The notes: generated by a model not told the origin, from the sequence alone. 64,000 bases of DNA from Pseudomonas mendocina (GCF_900636545.1 NZ_LR134290.1:744001-808000); one strand, 5' to 3'. Numbered from the stretch's first letter, positions 9,485 to 20,338 are shown. Numbers and translations are program-made.

Positions 9485-9931
9485 TTACATCACCGGCTGC
9501 GGCTCGTGCCCGCAGGCCAGGCAGTGGCTCAGCCACTCACCGAGGAACAGGTTGAGCTGGCTCTTTTCGTCCGGTTGATGCATCGCTGCATTGGGGTAGG
9601 GGTAGCGAATGTGCAGGCGGCGCGCATTCTCGGCGCTCACCACTTCAGCCATGCGTGCATCGTGATAGACCCGCACCTCCAGCTGCGGTACCGGCAGCCA
9701 GGGCAGGCTGTGCTCCTGGCGAACGCACAGGGTGGTGGTATAGGGGCAGCTTTCCAGCACTTCCAGTGCCAGCACTCCAAGCAGGTGCTCGCCCTGGCTC
9801 AGGGCGACACGGCGGCTCTCCGAGCGCTCGCGCATATGCGGCAGCAGGCGCATCAGCCGTGCATAGTTGGCCTCGCAAGCTGCTTGCAGCTCGACCAGGT
9901 CGACCCGATAGCGCTCGCGAAGCAGATTCAC
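9485..9931 (-). CDS. yqiB: DUF1249 protein (YqiB-like)
   Basis: 148-residue cytoplasmic protein of unknown function, DUF1249/YqiB type. Features are the N-terminal region YRVDLVELQAACEANYARL, the Arg/Pro-rich patch RLHIRYPYPN and the C-terminal NLFLGEWLSHCLACG. The GTG at 9931 is preferred because it overlaps the nudF stop as GTGA, indicating coupled translation; the ATG at 9973 would overlap nudF by 46 bases. The order nudF-yqiB-cpdA-yqiA-parE is the same in E. coli, so this is a conserved, uncharacterised neighbour of cAMP and ADP-ribose turnover genes. Confidence 0.85.
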   Translation of the reverse strand: MNLLRERYRVDLVELQAACEANYARLMRLLPHMRERSESRRVALSQGEHLLGVLALEVLESCPYTTTLCVRQEHSLPWLPVPQLEVRVYHDARMAEVVSAENARRLHIRYPYPNAAMHQPDEKSQLNLFLGEWLSHCLACGHEPQPVM

Positions 9932-10527
9932 GACCACATTCCCCGCACTTCGTCGCGGTTCAGTGCCAGCCATTGCAGAGCGATGATGCTCGCCGCGTTA
10001 TTGATGCGGCCGTCGCCTAACGCTGCCAGGGCGTCGGCCAGTGGCATCACGTGCACGCGAATGTCCTCGCCTTCCTCCGGCAGCCCATGCACGCCGCCGG
10101 CACCGCTGCTGTCGCAGCGGCCAAGGAACAGGTGGACGTACTCGTCGGAGCCGCCAGGGGAAGGGAAATACTGGGTGATCGGCCAGAGTGGGCCAAGAAT
10201 CAGATCGGCCTCTTCGACCGCTTCGCGCCGCGCAACTTCCTCGGGCTGTTCATCCTTGTCGATCAGTCCGGCGACCAGCTCCAGCAGCCAGGGATTGACC
10301 GCCTTGTCCATGGCACCAACGCGGAACTGCTCGATCAGCACCACCTCATCGCGTTGCGGATCGTAAGGCAGCACGCAGACGGCATCGTGACGCACGAACA
10401 GCTCACGGGTCAGTTGCGGGCCCATGTTGCCGGCGAACTGGCGATGACGCAGCTTGATCCGGTCGAGGCGGTAGAAACCGCGAAAACAGTTCTCGCGCTC
10501 GATGATGTCGATGTCGTCTTTGTTCAT
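9928..10527 (-). CDS. nudF: ADP-ribose pyrophosphatase (NudF-type Nudix hydrolase)
   Basis: Hydrolyses ADP-ribose to AMP and ribose-5-phosphate in the cytoplasm. 199 residues from the ATG at 10527, which has GGGGA just upstream; the frame extends further to 10557 but the extra ten residues are not needed. The Nudix box begins at residue 87: G-LIDKD-E-QPEEVAR-REAVEEADL. The expected glycine near its end is Asp108, a deviation from the consensus GX5EX7REUXEEXGU; the metal-binding Glu residues are intact. The SPGGSDEYVHLFL stretch downstream is typical of NudF. It is the promoter-proximal gene of nudF-yqiB. Confidence 0.92.
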   Translation of the reverse strand: MNKDDIDIIERENCFRGFYRLDRIKLRHRQFAGNMGPQLTRELFVRHDAVCVLPYDPQRDEVVLIEQFRVGAMDKAVNPWLLELVAGLIDKDEQPEEVARREAVEEADLILGPLWPITQYFPSPGGSDEYVHLFLGRCDSSGAGGVHGLPEEGEDIRVHVMPLADALAALGDGRINNAASIIALQWLALNRDEVRGMWS

Positions 10528-10631
10528 TGTGTTCCCCAGATGGTCGTAACGGGCCAAACTGCGGCCCGTTACGCATCACACTAGCGAGCATCCGCCCCGC
10601 CGATCAAGCCTGGCTGACGGAAAGTACGCCG

Positions 10632-12714
<2,083 letters not shown>

Positions 12715-12722
12715 ACTCGGGC

Positions 12723-12752
12723 AGTCTAAACAAGCTGGTGGGAGAAAACCAA
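12723..12752 (-). promoter_or_regulatory. Candidate sigma70 promoter of thiC
   Basis: On the minus strand TTGGTT (12747-12752), an 18-base spacer and TAGACT (12723-12728). The predicted start would fall near 12716, right where the riboswitch helix begins. The boxes are only moderate matches; the position is the main support. Confidence 0.4.
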
Positions 12753-12941
12753 CCCGGCGGTCAATAAAGATCGACCCGTGCGTCGGAAAGCGACTTCTGA
12801 GGCTATGGACGCTGGATTGTTGCCGACGGGCAACATAGCTTGCCACAGGCTAGACTCATGCTGTCCATGAGGCGCTTGACCCCCGACTGTGGCGCCCCGT
12901 AGCCTTGCCGATTACCGCCTATTCAAGGATCGACATCCATC

Positions 12942-14384
12942 ATGTTGCGCAGACTTTCCCTGGCAATCGCCGTGGCCGCCGCTTCGGTGGGCCTGGTTCA
13001 GGCCGCAGAGGCCCCTCTGTCGAGCAAGACCGATCTGGTCACCGTGTATCAGGAAGCGGCGAAGAACAACGCAGATATCGCTGCCGCGCGCGCCGATTAT
13101 CAGGCTCGCCGTGAAGTGGTGCCGCAAGCACGTGCCGGCCTGCTGCCCAACCTGTCCGCGGGCGCCAACTACGGCGATACGCGCACCGAAATCGATTCGC
13201 CCAGCGCCACTGTCTCGCGTAGCGGTCTGGTCTATCAGGCCAACCTCAGCCAGCCGCTGTTCCGTGCCGACCGCTGGTTCCAACTGCAGGCGGCCGAGGC
13301 CACCAGCGAGCAGGCTGCGCTGGAACTGTCTGCCACCGAGCAGAACCTGATCCTGCAGAGCGCCGAAACCTACTTCGCCGTGCTGCGGGCCCAGGACAAC
13401 CTGGCCTCGACCAGGGCCGAAGAGGCGGCCTTCAAGCGTCAGCTGGATCAGGCCAACGAGCGCTTCGACGTCGGCCTGTCCGACAAGACCGATGTGCTCG
13501 AGGCGCAAGCCGGTTTTGACACCGCCCGTGCCAATCGCCTGCTCGCCGAGCGCGCGGTGGATGATGCCTTCGAAGCCCTAGTGACCCTGACCAACCGTGA
13601 TTACGTGGCGGTCGAAGGCATCGTCCACTCCCTGCCGGTGCTGGCGCCGACGCCCAATGATGCCAAGTCCTGGGTCGACACCGCTGCCGCGCAGAACCTC
13701 AATCTGCAAGCCAGCCTGTACGCGGTAAACGCTGCCGAGGAAAACCTGCGGCAGCGCAAGGCCGGCCATGCGCCGACCCTGGATGCGGTGGCCAGCTATC
13801 AGAAGGGCGACAACGACAGCCTGGGTTTCACCAATTCCGGGGCATTTGGTGCTCCGCGATATAGCGGCGACGTTTCGCAGCGCTCCATTGGTCTGCAATT
13901 GAACATCCCGCTGTACAGCGGCGGCCTGACCAGCTCGCAGGTACGCGAGGCCTATCAGCGTCTGGGCCAGACCGAGCAGCTGCGTGAAAGCCTGCGCCGC
14001 CAGGTGGTGCAGAACACCCGCAACCTGTTCCGTGCGGTGAACACCGATGTGGAGACCGTGCAGGCGCGTCGTCAGTCGATCATCTCCAACCAGAGCGCGC
14101 TGGAGGCCACCGAGATCGGCTATCAGGTCGGTACCCGCAACATCGTCGACGTGCTCGATGCACAACGTCAGCTGTACAGCGCCGTGCGCAACTACAACGA
14201 TGCGCGCTACGACTACATCCTCAACAACCTGCGCCTCAAGCAGGCAGCCGGCACCCTTAGCCCGGCCGACCTCGAAGCGCTGGGTAGCTTCCTCAAGCCG
14301 GACTACAACCCGGACAAGGACTTCCTGCCGCCGGATCTGGCCTCAGCCGCCGAAGAGCGCCTGCAGAACAATCAGGATTTCTGA
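12942..14384 (+). CDS. tolC: TolC-family outer-membrane efflux/secretion channel
   Basis: 480 residues with a signal peptide (cleavage near QAAEAP, residues 20-24). It has the two internally repeated outer-membrane efflux domains of TolC, with the helical repeats LILQSAETYFAVLRAQD and NTRNLFRAVNTDVETVQARR and the typical GTRNIVDVLDAQRQLY. It would form a trimeric channel crossing the outer membrane and periplasm, docking to inner-membrane pumps or type I secretion systems encoded elsewhere. Its gene stands alone and ends at an intrinsic terminator. It is the TolC ortholog by sequence pattern rather than an OprM-type lipoprotein, as there is no lipobox. Confidence 0.92.
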   Translation: MLRRLSLAIAVAAASVGLVQAAEAPLSSKTDLVTVYQEAAKNNADIAAARADYQARREVVPQARAGLLPNLSAGANYGDTRTEIDSPSATVSRSGLVYQANLSQPLFRADRWFQLQAAEATSEQAALELSATEQNLILQSAETYFAVLRAQDNLASTRAEEAAFKRQLDQANERFDVGLSDKTDVLEAQAGFDTARANRLLAERAVDDAFEALVTLTNRDYVAVEGIVHSLPVLAPTPNDAKSWVDTAAAQNLNLQASLYAVNAAEENLRQRKAGHAPTLDAVASYQKGDNDSLGFTNSGAFGAPRYSGDVSQRSIGLQLNIPLYSGGLTSSQVREAYQRLGQTEQLRESLRRQVVQNTRNLFRAVNTDVETVQARRQSIISNQSALEATEIGYQVGTRNIVDVLDAQRQLYSAVRNYNDARYDYILNNLRLKQAAGTLSPADLEALGSFLKPDYNPDKDFLPPDLASAAEERLQNNQDF

Positions 14385-14401
14385 GTCAGGCGCAGAGACG
14401 A

Positions 14402-14427
14402 AAAAGCCCGACACGAGTCGGGCTTTT
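14402..14427 (+). terminator. Intrinsic terminator of tolC
   Basis: AAAAGCCCGAC, loop ACGA, GTCGGGCTTTT followed by more T residues, starting 18 bases after the tolC stop. Confidence 0.9.
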
Positions 14428-14484
14428 GTTTTTATGCGCGGTGGCGTACTTGACAGAGCCTAGGGGGGACCGGGCAGCGAACCG

Positions 14485-14561
14485 CTTCGGCCCACCAACA
14501 GCAGCCGCTCCTGATGTGGTGGGCTGAAGCCCACCCTACTGATACTTCAGCCCACCCTACC
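14485..14561. repeat. REP-like intergenic repeat with GGTGGGCT/AGCCCACC hairpin
   Basis: The core at 14518-14535 is a perfect 8-bp inverted repeat, GGTGGGCT-GA-AGCCCACC, followed by CCTAC. A second partial copy, TTCAGCCCACCCTAC, follows at once, and a third fragment, TTCGGCCCACCAAC, precedes it. This block in the 209-bp gap between tolC and waaA looks like a dispersed palindromic element. Whether it recurs in the genome cannot be seen from the window. Confidence 0.6.
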
Positions 14562-14593
14562 GAGTGATAACCGTAGTCTGGATTGCAGCCTGG

Positions 14594-15859
14594 CTAGATG
14601 AGTGCGCGCAAGCTTTCCAGCAGCCGCTCCAGCGCGCCTTGATTGGCCTTGAGTACGGCAAGGCCGGCCTGGCTCATGCGCTGCATCTCGCCAGGCTCTT
14701 CCAGCAGCGTCGCAAGCCTGCCTGCCAACTGCTGGGCAGTTTCCACTTCGCTCAGGGCACCGGCTTCGCGCAGTTGCGCGGCGATTTCCAGGAAGTTGAA
14801 CAGGTGCGAGCCGCTCAGCACAGGCTTACCCAGTGCCGCCGGCTCCAAAAGATTGTGGCCGCCGTTGGCTACCAGGCTGCCGCCGACGAAGGCGATATCG
14901 GCCAAGGCGTAGAGAAACAGCAGCTCGCCCATGGTGTCGCCGAGCAGCACCTGATCGCCAGGCTGTACAGCCTCGCCGGTGGAGCGACGGCGAGTGTTCA
15001 GGTCCTGGCTCAGGCACAGTTCGTGGACCGAGTTGAAACGCTCGGGGTGACGCGGCACCAGGATCAGCAGTGCGTCCGATCGAGACTTCAGCAGCTGGCG
15101 ATGGGCGGCGAGGATGATCTCGTCTTCACCTGCATGGGTGCTGGCCGCGATCCACACCGGGCGCTGTTCGGCCTGCCACCGGCGGCGCAATTCAACCGCC
15201 CGCTGCGGCAGCTCGGCATCGATCTTCAGGTCGAACTTGATCGAACCGGTCACTTCCACGCAGCCAGGGCGTGCACCCAGGTCTAGAAAACGCTGCGCCT
15301 CGGTCTGGGTCTGCACGGCGATCAGCGACAGTTCGGCGAGCATCGGCGCGGTAAGCCTGGCGAAACGCGCATAGCCGCGTGCCGAGCGCTCGGAGAGGCG
15401 CGCATTGGCCAGCGCGACCGGAATACCGCGTTTGGCGCATTGGTGGATGTGGTTCGGCCACAGCTCGGTTTCCATCACCACCGCTAGAGTTGGCTGTACG
15501 CGGTTGAGAAAACGCGCGGAGGCCCAGGGCAGGTCATAGGGCAGGTAGCAGTGCTGAACGCTGTTGCCGAACATGGCCTGGATGCGTTCGGAGCCGGTCG
15601 GCGTCATGCAGGTCACGGTGATCGGCAGTTCGGGATAGCGTGCCTGCAGAGCACGGATCATCGGCGCAGCAGCGATGCTTTCGCCTACCGATACCGCGTG
15701 CACCCAGATACCGCCGGGTTTCATTGCCGGCAGGCCGAGGGAGAAGCGTTCGCTGATACGCCGAGCGTAGGCTGGTGCCTTGCGTGCGCGCAGCGCCAGA
15801 CGCAGGGCGATCAAGGGCAGGACCAGGTGCAGCAGCAGGGTGTAGAGGAGTCTGTTCAT
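14594..15859 (-). CDS. waaA: 3-deoxy-D-manno-octulosonic acid transferase (Kdo transferase)
   Basis: Adds Kdo residues from CMP-Kdo to lipid IVA, the first inner-core step of lipopolysaccharide synthesis, on the cytoplasmic face of the inner membrane. 421 residues from the ATG at 15859 (a longer open frame to 16102 is non-coding). An N-terminal hydrophobic anchor (LLYTLLLHLVLPLIALRLAL) is followed by GGIWVHAVSVGESIAAAPMI, the donor-sugar glycosyltransferase fold with TCMTPTGSERI, and the C-terminal signature FVGGSLVANGGHNLLEPAAL. It lies convergent to tolC and just downstream of the LysR gene on the same strand. Confidence 0.95.
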   Translation of the reverse strand: MNRLLYTLLLHLVLPLIALRLALRARKAPAYARRISERFSLGLPAMKPGGIWVHAVSVGESIAAAPMIRALQARYPELPITVTCMTPTGSERIQAMFGNSVQHCYLPYDLPWASARFLNRVQPTLAVVMETELWPNHIHQCAKRGIPVALANARLSERSARGYARFARLTAPMLAELSLIAVQTQTEAQRFLDLGARPGCVEVTGSIKFDLKIDAELPQRAVELRRRWQAEQRPVWIAASTHAGEDEIILAAHRQLLKSRSDALLILVPRHPERFNSVHELCLSQDLNTRRRSTGEAVQPGDQVLLGDTMGELLFLYALADIAFVGGSLVANGGHNLLEPAALGKPVLSGSHLFNFLEIAAQLREAGALSEVETAQQLAGRLATLLEEPGEMQRMSQAGLAVLKANQGALERLLESLRALI

Positions 15860-15902
15860 GGGCGCGCAGCTTATCGCCGCCGGCGATGCGCTGGAAGGGC
15901 AG

Positions 15903-16790
15903 TCATGTCTGCGGTCGTAACAGTTCGCGCGCCAGGCAGTCGGCCAGCCAGCTCGCCGCCGGGCCGAGCGCGCCGTCGCGCCGGGTGACCAGCTCGACCA
16001 CCAGCGGCAGAGGCGCCCAGTCGCTGCGCAGTTCCTGCAGGTGGCCCTGGTAGGTCGGGTACTGCGCCACATGGCGCGGCAGCCAGGCCCAGCCAACGCC
16101 ACGAATCACCAGCTCGGCCATCACGTAGAAACTGTCGGCGCGCCACACCAGCGGACTGATCTGCTCGCCGCCGGGGTAATGGCTGTCCTGTGGCGTCATC
16201 AGCAACTGACGATGTTCGGCCAGATCCCGCCGTTCCACGCTGTCGAGTGCAGCCAGCGGATGGTTTGGGCTGCACACGGTGACCATCTCGATCATGCCCA
16301 GACGCTGGCTCTCCAGCTCCCGCGGCATCTGCTCGTGATGGAACAGCAGGCCCAGGTCGGCCTGGCGCTGCAGCAGCTTGCGCGCCACGTCACCCTGCGC
16401 GCCGCTGGAAAGTTGGACCTCAAGCAAGGGGAAGGCATCGGCCAGCGCTTCCAGGCTCGCCAGCACCGGTTGGTAGGGCATGGCTTCGTCCTGTGCCAGA
16501 CGCAGCCGCGCTTCCTCGCCGCGGGCCAGCCCCAGCGCACGGCCGTCTAGGCGCTGGCATTGCTGCAGTACGCTGCGCGCTTCCTCGAGCAGCGCCGTTC
16601 CCGCTTCGGTCAGTTGCGGCTGGCGCCCGCTGCTGCGTTCGAACAGGGTGACACCGAGATCGCTTTCCAGCAGGGCGATGGCGGTGCTGACGGCCGATTG
16701 CGCGCGGCCGGTTTGCCGAGCAGCGGCGGAGAAGGATCGACTCTCGGCGGTCAGGACGAACAGTTGCAGCTGATCGAGATTCCAGTTCAT
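15903..16790 (-). CDS. LysR-family transcriptional regulator
   Basis: 295-residue regulator. The N-terminal winged helix-turn-helix is at residues 2-60, with the family pattern LDQLQLFVLTAESRSFSAAA and QSAVSTAIALLESDLGVTLFERS. The C-terminal periplasmic-binding-like effector domain carries QADLGLLFHHEQMP and GVGWAWLPRHVA. The ATG at 16790 is used; the TTG two codons earlier is less likely. It is divergent from the EmrE-type transporter gene across an 89-bp gap, the usual position for a LysR regulator of its neighbour. The inducer is unknown. Confidence 0.92.
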   Translation of the reverse strand: MNWNLDQLQLFVLTAESRSFSAAARQTGRAQSAVSTAIALLESDLGVTLFERSSGRQPQLTEAGTALLEEARSVLQQCQRLDGRALGLARGEEARLRLAQDEAMPYQPVLASLEALADAFPLLEVQLSSGAQGDVARKLLQRQADLGLLFHHEQMPRELESQRLGMIEMVTVCSPNHPLAALDSVERRDLAEHRQLLMTPQDSHYPGGEQISPLVWRADSFYVMAELVIRGVGWAWLPRHVAQYPTYQGHLQELRSDWAPLPLVVELVTRRDGALGPAASWLADCLARELLRPQT

Positions 16791-16879
16791 GGGCAACCTA
16801 TCTTGATAGCTGATAGGTAATGACTTTATCCCATCATGGAGGAACTTAGAATCGTGGCCATCTTTCAGGAGTCGCCACC

Positions 16880-17212
16880 ATGCCCGGATACCTCTATCTC
16901 GCTATCGCCGTCGCGGCCGAGGTGATTGCCACCACCTCGATGAAGGCTATCGACGGCTTCAACAAACCCTTGCCGCTGCTGCTGGTGATCGGCGGTTACG
17001 CGATCGCCTTCTGGATGCTGATTCTGGTGGTGCGCACCATCCCGGTGGGCATCGCCTACGCTATCTGGGCGGGATTGGGTATCGTCCTGGTCAGCATCGC
17101 GGCGATGTTCATCTACCAGCAAAAGCTCGATCTGCCGGCCGTGCTCGGCATGGGACTGATCGTCAGTGGCGTGGTGGTGATCCAGCTGTTCTCGCAATCG
17201 ACCGGGCACTGA
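16880..17212 (+). CDS. emrE: Small multidrug resistance transporter, EmrE type
   Basis: 110-residue inner-membrane protein with four transmembrane helices that works as an antiparallel dimer, exchanging protons for cationic drugs. The essential acidic residue is Glu14 in helix 1 (AVAAEVIATTSMKA). Helix 3 has IPVGIAYAIWAGLGIVLVS with the Tyr and Trp of drug-exporting Qac-type members, which argues for EmrE rather than a guanidinium (Gdx/SugE) exporter. CAGGAG lies ahead of the ATG. It is divergent from the LysR gene, which may regulate it. Confidence 0.93.
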   Translation: MPGYLYLAIAVAAEVIATTSMKAIDGFNKPLPLLLVIGGYAIAFWMLILVVRTIPVGIAYAIWAGLGIVLVSIAAMFIYQQKLDLPAVLGMGLIVSGVVVIQLFSQSTGH

Positions 17213-17275
17213 TCGGCCGCGGGCGAGGGAGTTGAAGGGTTATACTGCGCGCCTGTTTTTCGCCGAGGCCCGTTC

Positions 17276-18451
17276 ATGTCCCAGTCTTTCAGCACCGATG
17301 TCCTGATCGTCGGCGGCGGTATCGCCGGCCTCTGGCTCAACGCGCGCCTGCGTCAGCAGGGCTTCGCCACCGTACTGGTTGAGCGTGGCAGCCTGGGCGG
17401 CGGGCAAAGCCTGAAGTCGCAGGGCATCATCCATGGTGGCGCCAAGTACGCTCTGCACGGTGCGCTGACTGGTGCTTCCGAAGCCATCGCCGATATGCCG
17501 CGGCGCTGGCGCGAGGCGTTGGCTGGCTCGGGCGAGCTGGACCTCTCCGGCGTGCGCATCCTCTCCGATGCCCATTATCTGTGGTCCCCAGGCACTCTTG
17601 CCGGCAACCTCACCAGCTTCTTCGCCAGCAAGGCGGTGCGTGGTCGGGTCGATCAGGTCAAGGGTGAGCAATTGCCGCCGGCGTTGCAGCATCCGAAGTT
17701 CAAGGGCAAGGTCTATCGCCTGGCCGAGCTGGTGCTCGACGTACCGAGCCTGATCGCGCGCCTGGCCGAGCTGGCTGGCGATGGTCTGTTGGCCGCCGAG
17801 CGTATCGAACCGCTGCGTGAGGACGATGAGCTGTGTGGTCTGGTCGTCGATGGTCGCGAGATTCGCGCGCAGCGCGTGGTGCTCAGTGCGGGGGCCGGCA
17901 ACGCCGATTTGCTCGCCGCACTGGGCGTTGAACAGCCCGCGCAGCAACTGCGTCCATTGCATATGGTGCTGGCCAAGGGGCCGGCGCTGAAGCCGCTGTA
18001 CGCGCATTGCCTCGGTGGTGGGCCGAAGCCACGGGTGACCGTGACTACCCATCCGGCGGCCGATGGCCAGTGGGTCTGGTATCTCGGCGGTGATCTGGCT
18101 GAAGCCGATGGCGTCGCGCGTGATGAAGCCGCTCAGGTCCAGGCGGCGCAGAAGGAGATGGCCGCGTTGCTGCCCTGGGTCGACCAGAGCCAGACCCGTT
18201 GGGCCACGCTGCGTGTTGATCGTGCCGAACCCGCGCAGTCAGGACTGGTGCGCCCGGACAATGCCTTTCTCGCTGAACAGAAGCGCTTGCTGGTGGGCTG
18301 GCCGACCAAGCTGGCGCTGGCGCCGGACTTTGCCGATCGCGTGCTGGCCACGCTGCAGCGCGAGCAGGTGCAGCCGGCCGGCCATGCGCCGCTGCCCGAG
18401 CTGCCGCACCCGCCGCTGGGTCAGCCAGTCTGGGAGGCGCTGCTGCCATGA
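17276..18451 (+). CDS. FAD-dependent oxidoreductase (DAO family)
   Basis: 391-residue flavoprotein. The N-terminal dinucleotide-binding motif is DVLIVGGGIAGLWLNARL, with the acidic end of the ADP-binding fold at VLVERG. GGGQSLKSQGIIHGG matches the second FAD-contact region of glycerol-3-phosphate/2-hydroxyacid dehydrogenase-like DAO proteins. Further signs are RVVLSAGAGNADLL and the C-terminal LLVGWPTKLALAPDFADRV. The substrate is not known. Its stop overlaps the next gene's start (ATGA, 18448-18451), so it forms a coupled pair with the aldo-keto reductase. Confidence 0.85.
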   Translation: MSQSFSTDVLIVGGGIAGLWLNARLRQQGFATVLVERGSLGGGQSLKSQGIIHGGAKYALHGALTGASEAIADMPRRWREALAGSGELDLSGVRILSDAHYLWSPGTLAGNLTSFFASKAVRGRVDQVKGEQLPPALQHPKFKGKVYRLAELVLDVPSLIARLAELAGDGLLAAERIEPLREDDELCGLVVDGREIRAQRVVLSAGAGNADLLAALGVEQPAQQLRPLHMVLAKGPALKPLYAHCLGGGPKPRVTVTTHPAADGQWVWYLGGDLAEADGVARDEAAQVQAAQKEMAALLPWVDQSQTRWATLRVDRAEPAQSGLVRPDNAFLAEQKRLLVGWPTKLALAPDFADRVLATLQREQVQPAGHAPLPELPHPPLGQPVWEALLP

Positions 18452-19257
18452 CCACGCTGCATGACCTCTATCGCCCGCTGGGTTCCACCGGCCTGAAGGT
18501 CTCGCCGCTAGGCCTGGGCACGGTCAAACTGGGCCGCGACCAGGGCGTCAAATACCCCAACGGCTTCACCATTCCCGACGACGCCCAGGCTCGTGCCCTG
18601 CTGAATCAGGCGCGCGAGTTGGGCATCAATCTGATCGATACCGCGCCGGCCTACGGCGTCAGCGAACAGCGCCTCGGCCCGCTGTTGCGTGGCCAGCGTG
18701 ATGAGTGGGTCATCGTCAGCAAGACCGGCGAGGAGTTCGAGCAGGGCCAGTCGCATTTCGATTTCTCGCCGGCGCATACGCGTCTGTCGGTCGAGCGAAG
18801 CCTCAAGCGCCTGGAGACCGACCGCATCGATCTGGTGCTGGTGCATTCCGATGGTAATGACCTGGCGGTGCTGCAAGACACCGGCGTCTACGAGACGCTG
18901 GCCGAGCTCAAGCGTGAGGGCAAGATTCTCGCCTACGGAATTTCCGGGAAGACCGTCGAGGGCGGGTTGCTGGCGCTGGAACAAGGCGACTGCGCCATGG
19001 TCACCTATAACCTCGGCGAGCAGGGCGAAAAGCCGGTATTGGACTACGCTGCCAGTCACGCCAAGGGGATTCTGATCAAGAAGGCACTGGCCAGCGGGCA
19101 TGCCTGCCTGGCCGAGGGTGTCGACCCGGTGCGTGCCAGCTTCGAGCTGATCTTCGCGCATCCGGGGGTCAGCAGTGCCATCGTCGGCACCATCACGCCC
19201 GCACACCTGGCGGCCAATGTGGCGACCGTGGCAGCTGTGCTGCAAGGCCTTGGCTGA
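18448..19257 (+). CDS. Aldo/keto reductase
   Basis: 269-residue NADPH-dependent oxidoreductase with a TIM-barrel fold. Signs are the N-terminal PLGLGTVKLGRDQGVKYP, the Asp-Tyr region LIDTAPAYGVSEQRLG (catalytic Asp and Tyr), SKTGEEFEQG with Lys, and DLVLVHSDGND with the His of the active-site tetrad. The C-terminal VSSAIVGTITPAHLAANV is the cofactor-binding end. It is translationally coupled to the FAD oxidoreductase, suggesting that both act on one metabolite; its identity is unknown. Confidence 0.88.
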   Translation: MTTLHDLYRPLGSTGLKVSPLGLGTVKLGRDQGVKYPNGFTIPDDAQARALLNQARELGINLIDTAPAYGVSEQRLGPLLRGQRDEWVIVSKTGEEFEQGQSHFDFSPAHTRLSVERSLKRLETDRIDLVLVHSDGNDLAVLQDTGVYETLAELKREGKILAYGISGKTVEGGLLALEQGDCAMVTYNLGEQGEKPVLDYAASHAKGILIKKALASGHACLAEGVDPVRASFELIFAHPGVSSAIVGTITPAHLAANVATVAAVLQGLG

Positions 19258-19400
19258 GGCCGCGGTCACGTCCTCTTACAGCCTCGGGTTGTATTGGTTG
19301 GCCGGCTTGGGGCAGCCTTGAGCGGTTTTCGCTTCAACCTGACCTCGCGTGAGCGCTGGCCGCCGAGCCGGCTCATGCCCAGACGGAACAAGGAGTCGAG

Positions 19401-20309
19401 ATGGCGCGTACGCTGATCCGCAAGGACCCGAGTAACTTCAAGACCCTACCGCTGTTCGTCGAAGCCAGCCCGGATGGACTGAGCTACCAGAGCCTGGGGC
19501 AGCCGCTGAACTTTCAGCAGATGCTCGAGCGTCGCCGCCCGGTCGAAGTGGCGGATAGCTCGCGTTTTTCCATAGAGCTCGCCAATCTTGGCGTCTCGGT
19601 GCGCCTGACCCTGCGCCTGCAGGGGCGTGATTACTGGTTGCTGGTGCGTCAGCGTCGACCTGATCGCGGCGACACCGTGCTCAAGTTGATTTCCGGCTAC
19701 GTGCCGGCACATGAGCTCAACCTGCCGCTGCTCACTGCGATTCAGGAAGTGGCCGAGGAGTGCCTGCTGGAAAGTGCCGAGGGCTGGTTGGCCGGTCGTT
19801 TCGGGGATACCTGGTTGCCGACGCCCTATCAGGGCGCCCTGCGTTATCGCGAGGCCAGCCATTTTCGCCTTAGCCCGCTATCCGGCGCGGCGCGTCCGGT
19901 GCAGTGCGGCAATCTGACCCTGCTGGAAAGACCGCGCGCCTACGTGCATCTGCCGACGGCGTCCTTGCAACTGGTCTACGACCTGAGTCTGGAGCTGCCG
20001 CGTGATGCCCGTCAGTTGAGCCTGTTCCACGTCGATGAGTGCCTGGAGGATGGTCGTCTGGTTGCGCGCCTGGAGCGTCGTCGGCCGGATATCTACCTGC
20101 TGGCGCTGCATCGGGGCGCGCCCAGTGGCGGTCTGTTCACCTTGCGCAAGGGGGAGTTGCAGGCTGCCAGCACGCGCGGTGTGTGGCTGTCGGAGAGCTT
20201 CGCCGAGCAGGATGGCTGGCTGGTACGTGACGAGCGGGTCCGCTGGAAGGACTGGCTGCTGCGGCACGGTGTGAAAACGCCGCAGCGGCGGGCGTTGGCC
20301 AGCGCCTGA
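19401..20309 (+). CDS. Uncharacterised protein with a degenerate Nudix-like box
   Basis: 302 residues, starting at an ATG with AGGAG eight bases upstream. No signal peptide or membrane helix. Residues 99-123 resemble a Nudix box in spacing and acidity: G-YVPAH-E, then nine rather than seven residues, then QEVAEECLL where the consensus is REUXEEXGU. The Arg and the last Gly are replaced and two residues are inserted, so pyrophosphatase activity is doubtful. Flanking beta-strand-rich sequence (YWLLVRQRRPDRGDTVLKLISGYVP read in two parts) also fits a Nudix fold. I do not recognise a named family. It stands between the AKR gene and the converging Smp-like gene. Confidence 0.6.
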   Translation: MARTLIRKDPSNFKTLPLFVEASPDGLSYQSLGQPLNFQQMLERRRPVEVADSSRFSIELANLGVSVRLTLRLQGRDYWLLVRQRRPDRGDTVLKLISGYVPAHELNLPLLTAIQEVAEECLLESAEGWLAGRFGDTWLPTPYQGALRYREASHFRLSPLSGAARPVQCGNLTLLERPRAYVHLPTASLQLVYDLSLELPRDARQLSLFHVDECLEDGRLVARLERRRPDIYLLALHRGAPSGGLFTLRKGELQAASTRGVWLSESFAEQDGWLVRDERVRWKDWLLRHGVKTPQRRALASA

Positions 20310-20316
20310 TTGAGAA

Positions 20317-20338
20317 GCCGGGCGTCAGTGCGCCCGGC
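20317..20338. terminator. Perfect 8-bp hairpin between convergent genes
   Basis: GCCGGGCG, loop TCAGTG, CGCCCGGC. It lies between and partly inside the 3' ends of two convergent genes (stops at 20309 and 20325). There is no clear T-tract on either side, so it may act as a weak terminator or a 3'-end stabiliser. Confidence 0.4.
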
